A stretch of 64,000 bases of DNA, taken from contig NZ_CP043506.1 of the NCBI RefSeq assembly GCF_008365315.1, forward strand, positions 1,904,001 through 1,968,000. Direction: 5' to 3'. Of the stretch, positions 24,915 through 34,472 are shown piece after piece. The stretch's first letter is position 1. The number at the start of each line of letters is the position of its first letter. The DNA comes from Acetobacter vaccinii (GTDB taxonomy: Bacteria > Pseudomonadota > Alphaproteobacteria > Acetobacterales > Acetobacteraceae). A program made the translations under genes and the position numbers. The notes beneath the pieces were generated by a model. That model searched no databases. It was not told the DNA's origin and worked only from the letters and a program-made list of their open reading frames with translations.

Positions 24915-25982
24915 ATGAAAACCTTTGCCTGCCAGGTTTGCGGGACTCTGCTGTCGTTTGAAAATACCAAGTGTGAACAGTGCGGTGCTGTTCTTGGGTT
25001 CCTGCCTGAAACAACAACATTGTCAGCTCTGCGGCCTTTGGGGGCAGGGCTCTGGCAGCCTTTGGAGGCATCGGAAGGCCCGCGCCGCTTTTGTGCCAAC
25101 CATGACCATGGGGTGTGTAACTGGCTGGCCCCACCGGGGGCACAAGCCGGAGGGTTCTGTCTGGCCTGTCAGTTCAACAGGCTTATCCCCAACCTCTCCA
25201 GCCCCGAAAAGCATGAGCAGTGGCGCAAGTTGGAGGTTGCCAAACACAGGCTGATTTACACCATTCTGCGTTTGAAGCTGCCTTTTAAAACCAGGCTGCA
25301 AGACCCGCTCGGTGGCCTTGTGTTCGACTTTCTGGATGACCCGCCCGATGCCTCAGGCAGTATTGTCACCGGGCACGACAACGGTGTTATCACCATTGCC
25401 ACGCGGGAAGCGGATGATGCCTACCGCGAACGTATGCGCGTGGATATGGGGGAGTATTACCGCACCCTGTTAGGGCATTTCCGGCACGAAATCGGGCATT
25501 ATTACTGGAATATTCTGGTGCGCGATGGGGGACGCCTGGAAGCCTGCCGCCGTGTTTTTGGAGATGACCGGAGCGACTACGCCTCGGCCCTGCACGCTCA
25601 TTATCAACATCCACCTGTTGCAAACTGGCAGGAAAAACATGTGACCGCCTATGCCACGGCCCACCCGTGGGAAGATTTTGCGGAAACATGGGCGCATTAT
25701 TTCCATATTATCGCAACGCTTGATACCGCGCTGTCCTGTGGCATGACCATTGGGCCGCAGATCGCGGGCACATTGCCCCCGCCCGATCTGGGTGATCCGT
25801 ATGCGGATATGACGTTTGATGACATCATGGCAGCTTGGGTGCCCCTGACATATGCGGTCAATGGTCTCAACCGCTCCATGGGGCTGGCCGATTTTTATCC
25901 TTTTGTCCTGACGGCAGGGGTGCGCCTCAAGCTGGCATTTGTGCATGACCTGGTGCGCGAGGCCCAGCGCAAAGGGGCCTGA
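24915..25982 (+). CDS. putative zinc-binding metallopeptidase (PF15887 type)
   Basis: 355 residues, 19 bp after the transglutaminase gene. The N-terminal zinc-ribbon has C6/C9 and C20/C23 (CQVCGTLL, KCEQCGAV). A second Cys-rich stretch is FCANHDHGVCNW, then FCLACQFNRLIPN. The catalytic HEIGH motif lies at 191-195, with a conserved HPWEDFAETWAHYFHI about 60 residues later that probably supplies the third ligand. No signal peptide is present. The pairing with transglutaminase suggests the two proteases act in the same peptide-tagging or processing system, which is inference. Confidence 0.87.
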   Translation: MKTFACQVCGTLLSFENTKCEQCGAVLGFLPETTTLSALRPLGAGLWQPLEASEGPRRFCANHDHGVCNWLAPPGAQAGGFCLACQFNRLIPNLSSPEKHEQWRKLEVAKHRLIYTILRLKLPFKTRLQDPLGGLVFDFLDDPPDASGSIVTGHDNGVITIATREADDAYRERMRVDMGEYYRTLLGHFRHEIGHYYWNILVRDGGRLEACRRVFGDDRSDYASALHAHYQHPPVANWQEKHVTAYATAHPWEDFAETWAHYFHIIATLDTALSCGMTIGPQIAGTLPPPDLGDPYADMTFDDIMAAWVPLTYAVNGLNRSMGLADFYPFVLTAGVRLKLAFVHDLVREAQRKGA

Positions 25983-26003
25983 TCTCCTGCGGGTGCGACA
26001 ACC

Positions 26004-26984
26004 TTACTTCTGGCTTCCGTCCCGCACACGCGGGTCTAGCAGCAGGTAGAGCATATCCACCACAGCACTGGCGATCACCACAAAAACGGCGGAATACATG
26101 ACAGTGGCCATAATCAGCGGCAGGTCCATACTGCTGAGCGCCTGATATGTCAGCCGCCCGACACCGGGCAGGCCAAACACCACTTCGGTCAGCAGCGCTC
26201 CTCCACCGACAAGCTGTGCAAAATCCATGCCAAACAGCGAGACAAACGTAATCATGGCGGTGCGGAGCCCATGCCGGAGCAGAATACGGGTGGGTGACAG
26301 ACCTTTGGCGCGGGCTGTGCGCATAAAGTCCTCACCCGACAGGGCAACCAGATCGGCCCGCAGTACACGGCTGTAAATGCCAATAAACATGACCGCCAGC
26401 ACACACCATGGAATGACAAGAGCCTTGAACCACCCTGTCGGATCTTCCGAAAAAGGAATGTAGCCGGGCCCGGGTACCCAGGAAAACAGCCAGGTGTCAT
26501 GATAGCGGTTCTGGGTAATCAGGTTGGTGACTTGCCCCAGCCAGAAAACCGGGATGGAAATGCCAACAAGCCCGAGCGCCATCAACCCACGGTCAACCCA
26601 TGTGCCTTTGAGGGCTGCAGCAATTACCCCCATGGTTATGGAGACCACAGTCCAGACAATGGCCGCCCCGCAGACCAGCGAGAGTGTGACCGGCGCAGCG
26701 TGGATAATTTCTGGCACCACGCGCTCGCCCCTGTCAGCGTAGGAGGCAAGATCGCGCGTGATGAACAGCTTTTTCATCATAATCGCGTATTGCACAGGCA
26801 GGGGGCGGTCAAAGCCGTATTCCTTGCGGACTTTTTCCAATGTCTGCGGGGCTGCATTACGCCCGGCTATGCGGGCGGTGGGGTCTGCTCCCGGTGTTGC
26901 AAAAAAGACGGCAAATACCAGTGCGGAAATACCGAACAGGACAAAGACAGTCTGGCCCAGACGGCGGAGAAGGGGAATGAGCAT
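26004..26984 (-). CDS. peptide/nickel-type ABC transporter permease (DppB-like)
   Basis: 326 residues with about six membrane helices. The N-terminus RRLGQTVFVLFGISALVFAVFFATPGADP is typical of DppB/OppB. The permease loop that contacts the ATPase is EDFMRTARAKGLSPTRILLRHGLRTAMI. It is third and last in a three-gene minus-strand operon (binding protein, DppC-like, DppB-like). No ATPase gene accompanies it, so it must share DppD/DppF-type ATPases encoded elsewhere. Confidence 0.88.
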   Translation of the reverse strand: MLIPLLRRLGQTVFVLFGISALVFAVFFATPGADPTARIAGRNAAPQTLEKVRKEYGFDRPLPVQYAIMMKKLFITRDLASYADRGERVVPEIIHAAPVTLSLVCGAAIVWTVVSITMGVIAAALKGTWVDRGLMALGLVGISIPVFWLGQVTNLITQNRYHDTWLFSWVPGPGYIPFSEDPTGWFKALVIPWCVLAVMFIGIYSRVLRADLVALSGEDFMRTARAKGLSPTRILLRHGLRTAMITFVSLFGMDFAQLVGGGALLTEVVFGLPGVGRLTYQALSSMDLPLIMATVMYSAVFVVIASAVVDMLYLLLDPRVRDGSQK

Positions 26985-26996
26985 GGGGTGGGCCGC

Positions 26997-28010
26997 CTAT
27001 GGGCTTTCTGCGCGGCTGGTGTCGCGCACGTCCAGCGCGTCACGCAGGCCATCGCCCAGAATGTTCAGGGCCAGCACGACGGCCACAATGGCAAGACCGG
27101 GGGCAATGGCCACCATCGGGCGGGTGTAGATCAGGCCTTCCCCATCCTGGATAATGGTCCCCCACGAGGCCGCAGGAGCCTGCACCCCAATGGAGAGGAA
27201 GGACAGCGCACTTTCCGCCAACAGTGCCATGGCCATGACAAGGGGGCCGAGGACGACCAGGGTTGTGGCCACGTTGGGCAGAATATCCTGCACCACAATA
27301 CGCCAGCGCGGTATGCCCAGACAGCGGGCCGCCACCACAAATTCAGCCTGCCGCAAGGCTATGACCCGCCCACGTATCGGTCGGGCGGCATAGGGCACAT
27401 ACACCAGAGCAATAATGGCAATGGGAATAAGTAAATTGTTGGCCTCAATGACAAACGGGCCAATGCGGAGGCCGGAACTGACCGTCATGATGGACAGGGA
27501 AATGGCGAATAGATAGACCGGCACAGCCCACATGATGTCCATAAGCCGTGACAGCACGGTATCCACCACCCCGCCAAAAAAACCTGCGGCAATGCCGGTT
27601 ATGGTGGCCAGGATCAGGCACAGCACAGCCGCGCAGGATGAAATAAGCAGCGAATTGCGCCCCCCATACAGCAGGCGCGCCGCAATATCACGGCCCTGGC
27701 TGTCGGCCCCCAGCAGGTAGGTGCTCCGCCATGTCGGGCCGATGGGGCTGAGCCCCAGATGCAGCGGGTTGTCGTTGGGCTGCATAATATCGGTTTCCTG
27801 CCCGCCCAGTACAACTGTGCCTGCGACATTGGATACAAAAGGGTCGGTATGGGCCACATTGTGGGCATAAAGAGGGGCCAGCAGGCAGGCCAGCATCATG
27901 GCGATCAGAACGGATAGGGAGAGCATGGCCGAGCGGTTACGGCGCAGGCTGTACAGCGCCATACGCCATGGGCCAGGTGTCGGGCGGGGGGCTTGGGGCT
28001 TGGCTGTCAT
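26997..28010 (-). CDS. peptide/nickel-type ABC transporter permease (DppC-like)
   Basis: 337 residues. The N-terminal basic stretch and first helix (RRNRSAMLSLSVLIAMMLACLLAPLYA) and a long periplasmic loop (LLGADSQGRDIAARLLYGGRNSLLI) are hallmarks of OppC/DppC. The ATPase-contact loop is EFVVAARCLGIPRWRIVVQDILPN. It overlaps the binding-protein gene by 4 bp, and 12 bp separate it from the DppB-like gene. Confidence 0.88.
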   Translation of the reverse strand: MTAKPQAPRPTPGPWRMALYSLRRNRSAMLSLSVLIAMMLACLLAPLYAHNVAHTDPFVSNVAGTVVLGGQETDIMQPNDNPLHLGLSPIGPTWRSTYLLGADSQGRDIAARLLYGGRNSLLISSCAAVLCLILATITGIAAGFFGGVVDTVLSRLMDIMWAVPVYLFAISLSIMTVSSGLRIGPFVIEANNLLIPIAIIALVYVPYAARPIRGRVIALRQAEFVVAARCLGIPRWRIVVQDILPNVATTLVVLGPLVMAMALLAESALSFLSIGVQAPAASWGTIIQDGEGLIYTRPMVAIAPGLAIVAVVLALNILGDGLRDALDVRDTSRAESP

Positions 28011-29698
28011 TGGACCTGAAGCTGGGAAAGCAGGATTTCATCATTAAGGGTGACGATGACGTTGCGTACCCGTTTTGACAACAGGACAACACGCCGCGTC
28101 TGCACCAGAGGGACGGCAGGGGCCTGACGCATGAGCGCACGGTCAACCTGCGCCCACAGGTGGTTGCTGGCGCTCCGGTCACCCAGCGCCTGACGCGCGG
28201 CGTCGTCCATCATCCGGTCGATGGCCGGGTCGCAGAAACCTGCCATATTGGGAGAGTTATCGGAATGGGGATGAAAATTCTCGCATGAAAAAAGAGTGCT
28301 CAGAAAGCTGGAGGCGGAGGGGTAGTCGGCATTCCAGCCACCAATCGAAATCTGCACCTTGTTGTCTGTGTTCTGCACAAAGGTAAAGTGAATCACCTGG
28401 CTGATACTGTGGACCGATGCCTGATAACCCAGAGCTTCCAGCGTGCCGCGCAGTTCTTCCGCCGCGTTGCTGGACCGGCCTTCTGCCGGGACAACAATGG
28501 TCACCTTTGCCCCTGCCGTGCCGCTGGCGCGGACAAGAGCGCGGGCCTGCTCCATATCGGGCTTTTGCCAGTTGCGGGCAGGGTGGTCGGGGGAGGCCCC
28601 AAGTGTGTAGTCACAAAAAGGCTCGTAACCCGGTGTGCCTTCGGGCAGCAACTGGCATTGTGGGGTCGCTACGGCAGGGCCTCCGCTGTAAATGACCATG
28701 GCATGACGGTTGACCGCGTAGTTGAGCGCCTGACGCGCCGCGAGGGAATTAAAGGGCGGCTCGTTCACATTCAGCATGGCGAAGTAATAGAGCAGCAGCC
28801 GGTAGATATGGACCTGCTGTGCGTAACGGCTGCCAATTTCTCCCAGGCGGTCAAGCGGCACGTTTTCATACATCCAGTCGGCCTGACCGTTCTCCACCGC
28901 CGAGACCTGGGCCTCCCTGTCCAGCCCGAAGGTTACAAGGATATGGTCGGTGTAGCCTGCGGGCTGGGCGTCATGAGACCATTCCTCAAAATACGGGTTG
29001 CGTGCCAGTTGCAGCCGGGTGGTGGGGTCATACTCCGCGATCAGATAAGGCCCGGTGCCGGGGATGGGCGTGTTGCCCATGTCATGGGCCGGGGTGCTGG
29101 CGGGCAGGATGGAGGAATGGATCCAGGCCAGCCGTTCGGGAAACTCCGGGTCCGGGCTGCTCAGATGGAAGGTGATGCGCCTTGTCTGGGCATCGGTTTC
29201 AATACCGCCTGCCAGGGTGCAGTGGGCAGGGTCTTTCAGGCAGGCCTGTGCCCCCTGGATATGGCTGTAATAGGGGCCCGCAGTCGGGCTGCCCACGGCA
29301 AACATCCGCCGGAAGGAGGCTGCGACATCCGCCACGGTAACGGGCTGACCGTTGGAAAAACGGATGCCCTTGCGCAGGGTCAGCCGATAGGTCAGCCCCC
29401 CATCTTCTGGCGCAGGCACCGCTTCCGCCAGATTGGCAATAACGGCCTGGGCGTCCTGCCCAGCAAATTTGGGGTAGGTCAGCAGCGTGTCATAGACCGG
29501 GGTTTCAAACACCTTTGTCACGGCCACGTAAGCGATCTGCGGGTCCAGCGTACCTGCCGAGGCCTCTGTCACAACCCGGAGTGTGCCCCCTACGGCCGGG
29601 TTGGCAGGGGCGTTGGGGGCAGGGGGCGCGCCATATGCGGCGCAGGGGGGCAGCAGTGGCAACCCGATCAGGGTGAACAGCAAAAACGCACGGATCAT
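28007..29698 (-). CDS. extracellular solute-binding protein, family 5 (peptide/opine type)
   Basis: About 563 residues from the ATG at 29698, chosen because it gives a clean signal peptide (MIRAFLLFTLIGLPLLPPCA). The longer frame to 29836 would bury this peptide. The mature part has GGTLRVVTEASAGTLDPQ, YRLTLRKGIRFSNGQPVTVADVAASF and IPGTGPYLIAEYDP, all typical of SBP family 5. The product is a periplasmic binding component feeding the two permeases with a peptide-like or other organic substrate, which cannot be specified. It is first in the operon. Confidence 0.87.
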   Translation of the reverse strand: MIRAFLLFTLIGLPLLPPCAAYGAPPAPNAPANPAVGGTLRVVTEASAGTLDPQIAYVAVTKVFETPVYDTLLTYPKFAGQDAQAVIANLAEAVPAPEDGGLTYRLTLRKGIRFSNGQPVTVADVAASFRRMFAVGSPTAGPYYSHIQGAQACLKDPAHCTLAGGIETDAQTRRITFHLSSPDPEFPERLAWIHSSILPASTPAHDMGNTPIPGTGPYLIAEYDPTTRLQLARNPYFEEWSHDAQPAGYTDHILVTFGLDREAQVSAVENGQADWMYENVPLDRLGEIGSRYAQQVHIYRLLLYYFAMLNVNEPPFNSLAARQALNYAVNRHAMVIYSGGPAVATPQCQLLPEGTPGYEPFCDYTLGASPDHPARNWQKPDMEQARALVRASGTAGAKVTIVVPAEGRSSNAAEELRGTLEALGYQASVHSISQVIHFTFVQNTDNKVQISIGGWNADYPSASSFLSTLFSCENFHPHSDNSPNMAGFCDPAIDRMMDDAARQALGDRSASNHLWAQVDRALMRQAPAVPLVQTRRVVLLSKRVRNVIVTLNDEILLSQLQVQ

Positions 29699-30027
29699 GC
29701 CCTGAATTATGGTATGCTGGCGTATGTAATCAAACAGGAAAATAGACGTCAGCCAGATTGAGGTGGTTTTTGCCGCCGTCACAGGGGCGTTGCCTTGAGG
29801 GCGGAGGGCGTTGTGTAAGAGCGTGTCTGGCTCCATGCGGGCCGCGGGGCGGTGCTCTGTGGGCCGTCGTTATACGGCGGCTGTCAGCGCCCTGGGCCAT
29901 GGCTTAGGGTGGTGTGGAAAGGCGAAAAAAGTGTCAGAATTTCGCCATGTTCGTTCACAAAAGTATCACGTGCGTTTGCCGCTTTTGGCGCTAAGGTCAG
30001 CCCGCCCGCAACAGGAGGCGGGAGCAC
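29699..30027. other. intergenic region between the divergent binding-protein and small-ORF/aminotransferase genes
   Basis: 329 bp. No gene of its own was seen. Near the right end CCCGCC (30001-30006) can pair with GGCGGG (30017-30022), enclosing the AGGAGG ribosome site of the small ORF at 30028. Confidence 0.4.
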
Positions 30028-30243
30028 ATGAACGCATTCCATAAAACCCGGCAGGTCCAGTCGCTTCCGCAGGAAAGCTGGCGCGAGGCAGTCAGGGAGC
30101 GGTGGCGGGCAACGTTGCTGCATGTATGGGAACGGCATGGTGATCTGCCGCATCCCTCCCTGCAGAGTGTCAGGAAACAGGCCATGCAGCATGCTCTGCC
30201 CCGCAGGCGCAGCGTGCGGCTGGATAATACGACGGCGCTCTGA
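30028..30243 (+). CDS. possible small basic protein
   Basis: 71 codons, starting at an ATG with AGGAGG about nine bases upstream. The product is Arg/His-rich (WREAVRERWRATLLHVWERHG) with no recognised domain; it faintly recalls small Arg-rich alphaproteobacterial proteins, but I cannot place it. It lies 69 bp ahead of the aminotransferase and could be a leader gene. The ribosome site sits within a GC-rich hairpin, which could regulate it or could mean it is not translated. Confidence 0.35.
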   Translation: MNAFHKTRQVQSLPQESWREAVRERWRATLLHVWERHGDLPHPSLQSVRKQAMQHALPRRRSVRLDNTTAL

Positions 30244-30311
30244 CGGCACTGGCCATGGGCGGGAGGGGGCAGTAAGGATTGGGCCTGTCCACAGCAGCAC
30301 GGCCATGCCCT

Positions 30312-31466
30312 ATGCCCATTCCTGAGATTGATCCTTTCCACGCCATTTCCATCAGCGCGCTGGCCCACCAGCTTGAGCAGGACGGCCGTTCGGTCATCCA
30401 TCTGGAATTTGGCCAGCCCTCCACCCCGGCCCCCCGTGCGGCGCTTGCCCGGGCGCACCATGTTCTCGACACTGACCCCATGGGGTATTGGGAGAGCGAG
30501 GCCCTTAAGGTCCGTATCGCTGCGCATTACGCAACGGCTTATGGGGTTAGCGTAGCGCCTGAGCGCATTGTGCTGACATGCGGGGCTTCTGCGGCTCTGG
30601 TGCTGGCTTTCTGCACGCAGTTTGTGCCTGGCCAGCGTGTGGCGCTGGCGCGGCCGGGTTATGTTGCCTACCGCAACACCTTGCGAACACTGCATATTCA
30701 GCCCGTTGAAATTGCCTGTGGGCCTGCGGAGCGCTTCCAACTGACAGCCGGGCAGCTTGCAGTCTTGGACCCGGCCCCTGCGGGGGTGATTGTGGCGAGT
30801 CCCGCCAACCCGACGGGCACAATCCTGTCGGGGGCGGAGCTGGAGGACATTGCCAGGGTCTGCCAGGAGCGCGGTATCAGCATTATCTCAGACGAAATCT
30901 ATCACGGGCTAAGCTACACAACGCCTGCGCGTACCATGCTGGAATATGCGCCAGATGCCTTGATTATTAACAGTTTCTCCAAATATTTTTCCATGGCGCC
31001 ATGGCGTCTGGGCTGGCTGGTCGTGCCGGAAAAACTGGTCGGTGCCGCACGGGCGCGGATGGGCAACCTGTTTCTGCCGCCCTCCGCCCTGAGCCAGCAC
31101 GCAGCCCTGGCGGCTTTTGAGTGTGAGGAAGAGCTGCAGGGTCATGTGGCCACGTATCGCACCAACCGCGACCTGTTCCTCAAGGCCTTGCCCGCTATGG
31201 GGCTGGCCCATATTGCCCCGCCGGATGGGGCTTTTTACATCTATGCCGATATCCGCCATCTGAGCGATGACAGCCTGACATTCTGCCGTGACCTGCTGTG
31301 TGATACGGGCGTTGCCACCGCACCGGGGCTTGATTTTGACCCCGTTGATGGGCGGTTTTACATTCGCTTCAGCTTTGCTGCCTCCACCGACCGGGTGCAG
31401 GACGCCATCAGCCGCATGATCCCGTGGTTTCAGGCACGCATGGCAGCCAAAAGTATAAAAACATGA
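30312..31466 (+). CDS. PLP-dependent aminotransferase, class I/II fold
   Basis: About 384 residues from the ATG at 30312 (MPIPEIDPFHAISISAL); a TTG at 30279 would add 11 residues. Fold type I signatures: LEFGQPSTPAP, GYWESEALKVRIAAHYA, the ASPANPTG cofactor motif, ISDEIYHGLSY, and SFSKYFSMAPWRLGW with the PLP lysine, plus a C-terminal RFYIRFSFA with the substrate-binding Arg. It belongs to the broad aspartate/aromatic aminotransferase group; the substrate is not evident. It stands upstream of guaB with 137 bp between. Confidence 0.88.
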   Translation: MPIPEIDPFHAISISALAHQLEQDGRSVIHLEFGQPSTPAPRAALARAHHVLDTDPMGYWESEALKVRIAAHYATAYGVSVAPERIVLTCGASAALVLAFCTQFVPGQRVALARPGYVAYRNTLRTLHIQPVEIACGPAERFQLTAGQLAVLDPAPAGVIVASPANPTGTILSGAELEDIARVCQERGISIISDEIYHGLSYTTPARTMLEYAPDALIINSFSKYFSMAPWRLGWLVVPEKLVGAARARMGNLFLPPSALSQHAALAAFECEEELQGHVATYRTNRDLFLKALPAMGLAHIAPPDGAFYIYADIRHLSDDSLTFCRDLLCDTGVATAPGLDFDPVDGRFYIRFSFAASTDRVQDAISRMIPWFQARMAAKSIKT

Positions 31467-31603
31467 TGTCAATGCGGCAGAATGCTTGCGTTCGTTAGGT
31501 CAACATCGTAAGGGGAACCGCCAATGGTCTGGTGGCCTGCGGCACGGTGCGTTGCTATCGGGTTGGCCTGCCTTTACCGTGTTATAGCAAAGGTGCCCGT
31601 TGC

Positions 31604-33082
31604 ATGACTCCTTCCCCTTATAGCCGTGTCACAGAAGCTCTGGCTTTTGACGACGTACTTGTCGTGCCGGATGCATCGGATGTCGTGCCCAGCCAGACAA
31701 CGGTGCGTACCCGTCTGACCCGCTCGATTGAGCTGAATATTCCGCTGATTTCCTCGGCTATGGACACCGTCTCGGAAGAGCGGATGGCCATTGCCATGGC
31801 CCAGCAGGGTGGCCTTGGCGTCATTCATAAAAACCTCACCCCCGAAGTGCAGGCCGAGCACGTGCGGCGCGTCAAGCGCTTCGAATCCGGCATGGTGGTC
31901 AACCCGGTGACAGTCGGGCCGGACCAGACCCTGGCCGAAGTGCGCGAGATCATGAGCCGTCATGGTATCAGCGGCCTGCCTGTGGTGGAGCCGGGGTCGC
32001 AGGAACTGGTTGGTATCCTGACCAACCGTGATGTCCGCTTTGCCAACGATCTTAACCAGCGCGTGTCGGAACTTATGACCCGCGACCGCCTCGTGACCGT
32101 TCGTAACGGGGTGGATGCCGACACAGCCCGCCAGCTGCTGCACAAGCACCGTATTGAAAAACTGTTGGTGGTTGATGACGCCAACCGCTGCATTGGCATC
32201 GTGACCGTCAAGGACATGGACAAGGCCGTTGCTCACCCGCTGGCCATCAAGGACAGCATGGGCCGCCTGCGTTGCGCCGCAGCGACCGGTGTGGGTGAAG
32301 AAGGCTTCAGCCGGGCAAAGCTGCTGATCGAAGCCGGTGTGGACGTGCTAGTGGTGGACACGGCCCACGGTCATTCCGCCGGTGTGCTGGATGCCGTTGC
32401 GCGGCTTAAGGCGCTTGACCCCAACATCCAGATCATGGCGGGCAACGTGGCAACGCCGGAAGCCGCACAGGCACTGGCCAAGGCCGGGGCTGACTGCATT
32501 AAAATCGGCATTGGTCCGGGCTCCATCTGCACCACGCGTATTGTCGCAGGTGTTGGCGTGCCGCAGTTCTCCGCCGTGCTGGAAACAGCGCAGGCCTGTA
32601 AGGAACTGGATGTGCGCTGCGTGGCCGATGGCGGTATCCGCACCTCGGGCGATATTGTGAAAGCCATTGGTGCCGGGGCCGATGTGGTCATGATCGGCTC
32701 GCTTCTGGCAGGCACGGACGAAGCACCGGGTGAGGTGTTCCTGTATCAGGGTCGTTCTTACAAATCCTACCGTGGCATGGGCAGCCTTGGCGCTATGGCC
32801 CGTGGTTCGGCAGACCGCTACTTCCAGCAGGAAGTCAAGGACGCGCTCAAGCTCGTGCCAGAAGGGATTGAAGGCCGGGTGCCGTACAAGGGCAGCATGG
32901 CCGCTGTTGTGCATCAGCTTGTTGGCGGGTTAAAGGCCGGTATGGGCTATACAGGCTCGCGCGAGATTACGGACCTGCAGACACGTGCCCGTTTCCGGCG
33001 CATTACCGGGGCAGGGCTGCGTGAAAGCCATGTCCACGATGTCTCGATCACGCGCGAAGCGCCGAACTACCGCCAGGACTGA
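31604..33082 (+). CDS. guaB: inosine-5'-monophosphate dehydrogenase
   Basis: 492 residues from the ATG at 31604 ([20 protein letters not shown]), with AAAGG upstream; a longer frame from 31532 is not typical. It is an (alpha/beta)8 barrel with a Bateman domain of two CBS motifs inserted ([22 protein letters not shown] and [21 protein letters not shown]). The catalytic loop is [17 protein letters not shown] with the nucleophilic Cys, then [29 protein letters not shown] and the flap [10 protein letters not shown]. It oxidises IMP to XMP with NAD+, the committed step of GMP synthesis. The methyltransferase gene starts 9 bp later, so they are probably one operon. Confidence 0.97.
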   Translation: MTPSPYSRVTEALAFDDVLVVPDASDVVPSQTTVRTRLTRSIELNIPLISSAMDTVSEERMAIAMAQQGGLGVIHKNLTPEVQAEHVRRVKRFESGMVVNPVTVGPDQTLAEVREIMSRHGISGLPVVEPGSQELVGILTNRDVRFANDLNQRVSELMTRDRLVTVRNGVDADTARQLLHKHRIEKLLVVDDANRCIGIVTVKDMDKAVAHPLAIKDSMGRLRCAAATGVGEEGFSRAKLLIEAGVDVLVVDTAHGHSAGVLDAVARLKALDPNIQIMAGNVATPEAAQALAKAGADCIKIGIGPGSICTTRIVAGVGVPQFSAVLETAQACKELDVRCVADGGIRTSGDIVKAIGAGADVVMIGSLLAGTDEAPGEVFLYQGRSYKSYRGMGSLGAMARGSADRYFQQEVKDALKLVPEGIEGRVPYKGSMAAVVHQLVGGLKAGMGYTGSREITDLQTRARFRRITGAGLRESHVHDVSITREAPNYRQD

Positions 33083-33090
33083 CCCGTAGC

Positions 33091-34383
33091 ATGACACCTT
33101 CCGCCAGGCTTTCCGCCAGCATCGACCTGCTGGCGGCCATGGAGGCCGCGCCGCGTAAACCGGCCGATGCCATAGCCAATAGTTTTTTTCGTGAACGGCG
33201 TTACATCGGTGGTGGCGACAGGCGCGCCATTTCAGCTCTGGTGTGGGATGTCATGCGGGGCTGGCGCAGGCTGGGCTGGTGGCTGGCGCAGCAGGGCCAA
33301 AGGCCCACACCGCGCCTGCTGGCAGGCGCGCAATTGCTGTTTGATGGCATGAGCGTGCAGGACGTAGCCTTTCTGTACGTGGGTGGCCGTTTTGCTGCGG
33401 GCAAACTCAGCCCGGCGGAACAGGCCGCATTGGCGGCACTGGACGGGCAGGAGCTGGTTTCCCCCGCAATGCCGCGTGCAGTGGTGCTGGAAGTGCCAGA
33501 ATGGCTGCTCGTTCGTCTGGAAGATACGTTTGGCAAGGATGTGGAACGGGAGCTTGAAGCCCTGTCTACCTCCGCCCCGTTGGACCTGCGGGTGAACATT
33601 CTGCGGTCTACCCGGACAGAAGCCAGCCGTTCCCTCGCGCGGGAGGGGCTGCATGCTGAAGATACCACACTGTCCCCCTGGGGCCTGCGGCTGGAAGGGC
33701 GCCAGCCTGTGACAGCCAGCGCGGCCTTCCGTGAAGGGCTGGTGGAAATTCAGGACGAAGGCAGCCAGCTTGTTGCCGCCATTACCGGCGTTGAGCCGGG
33801 CATGCGGGTGCTGGATTACTGTGCGGGCGCAGGTGGCAAGACCCTTGCCATGGCCATGATGATGGAAAACAAAGGGCATGTCGTCGCGTGTGACGTGTCC
33901 GAACCCCGGCTGGAAGGGGCGGTCAAACGCCTGCGCCGGGCGGGTGTACATAATGTGGAGCGGCATCTGCTGGTCGAAGGCGACAGGTGGGCCAAGCGGC
34001 GCTCCGGGTCGTTCGACCGGGTGCTGGTGGATGCCCCGTGTAGTGGCACTGGCACATGGCGGCGCAACCCTGATGCCCGTGTGCGTACCACGCAAACCGA
34101 TCTGGAAGAGCTTCTGGTCAAGCAGGCTGCCATTCTGGACCGTGCGGCAACGCTGGTTCGGCCTGGTGGGCGGCTGGTGTATGCCACGTGCTCTCTCCTC
34201 CGGGCTGAAAATGCTGATCAGGTGCAGGCTTTCCTGGGCCGTAACCCGCAGTTCAGTCTTGTGCCTTCGCTTTCGCCTTTCATGCCCGAAGCCCTGCGTG
34301 AGCGCGATATGGTGGCGTTGACCCCGGCGCGTGACGGCACGGACGGCTTTTTTGCAGCCGTGATGGAGCGCGCCGAGTCATAA
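33091..34383 (+). CDS. RsmB/NOP-family RNA cytosine-C5 methyltransferase
   Basis: 430 residues. An N-terminal NusB-like helical region (up to ~150) precedes a Rossmann methyltransferase domain: VLDYCAGAGGKTLAMAM (SAM site), DAPCSGTGTWRRNPD (motif IV with Cys) and YATCSLLRAEN (motif VI with the catalytic Cys). It probably makes m5C in 16S rRNA (m5C967 in E. coli RsmB), though other RNA targets are possible. It is coupled to guaB with 9 bp between, an arrangement I recall from related alphaproteobacteria. Confidence 0.9.
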   Translation: MTPSARLSASIDLLAAMEAAPRKPADAIANSFFRERRYIGGGDRRAISALVWDVMRGWRRLGWWLAQQGQRPTPRLLAGAQLLFDGMSVQDVAFLYVGGRFAAGKLSPAEQAALAALDGQELVSPAMPRAVVLEVPEWLLVRLEDTFGKDVERELEALSTSAPLDLRVNILRSTRTEASRSLAREGLHAEDTTLSPWGLRLEGRQPVTASAAFREGLVEIQDEGSQLVAAITGVEPGMRVLDYCAGAGGKTLAMAMMMENKGHVVACDVSEPRLEGAVKRLRRAGVHNVERHLLVEGDRWAKRRSGSFDRVLVDAPCSGTGTWRRNPDARVRTTQTDLEELLVKQAAILDRAATLVRPGGRLVYATCSLLRAENADQVQAFLGRNPQFSLVPSLSPFMPEALRERDMVALTPARDGTDGFFAAVMERAES

Positions 34384-34472
34384 GCAAGGCGTGAGGTGGG
34401 GAAAGAGCACTCGACAAATTCCCCGCTCTCCCCATCATGGTCGTCCGTCGGGCATGCACCCGCGGGCGTGAG

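Noticed and set aside
26499..27434. 311-codon open frame opposite the two permease genes
   Set aside because: Spans the junction of two well-supported permeases on the other strand; low-complexity shadow translation.
28388..29761. 457-codon open frame antisense to the solute-binding protein gene
   Set aside because: Product is Gly/Arg/His-rich and typical of a high-GC antisense frame; the minus-strand gene has clear family motifs.
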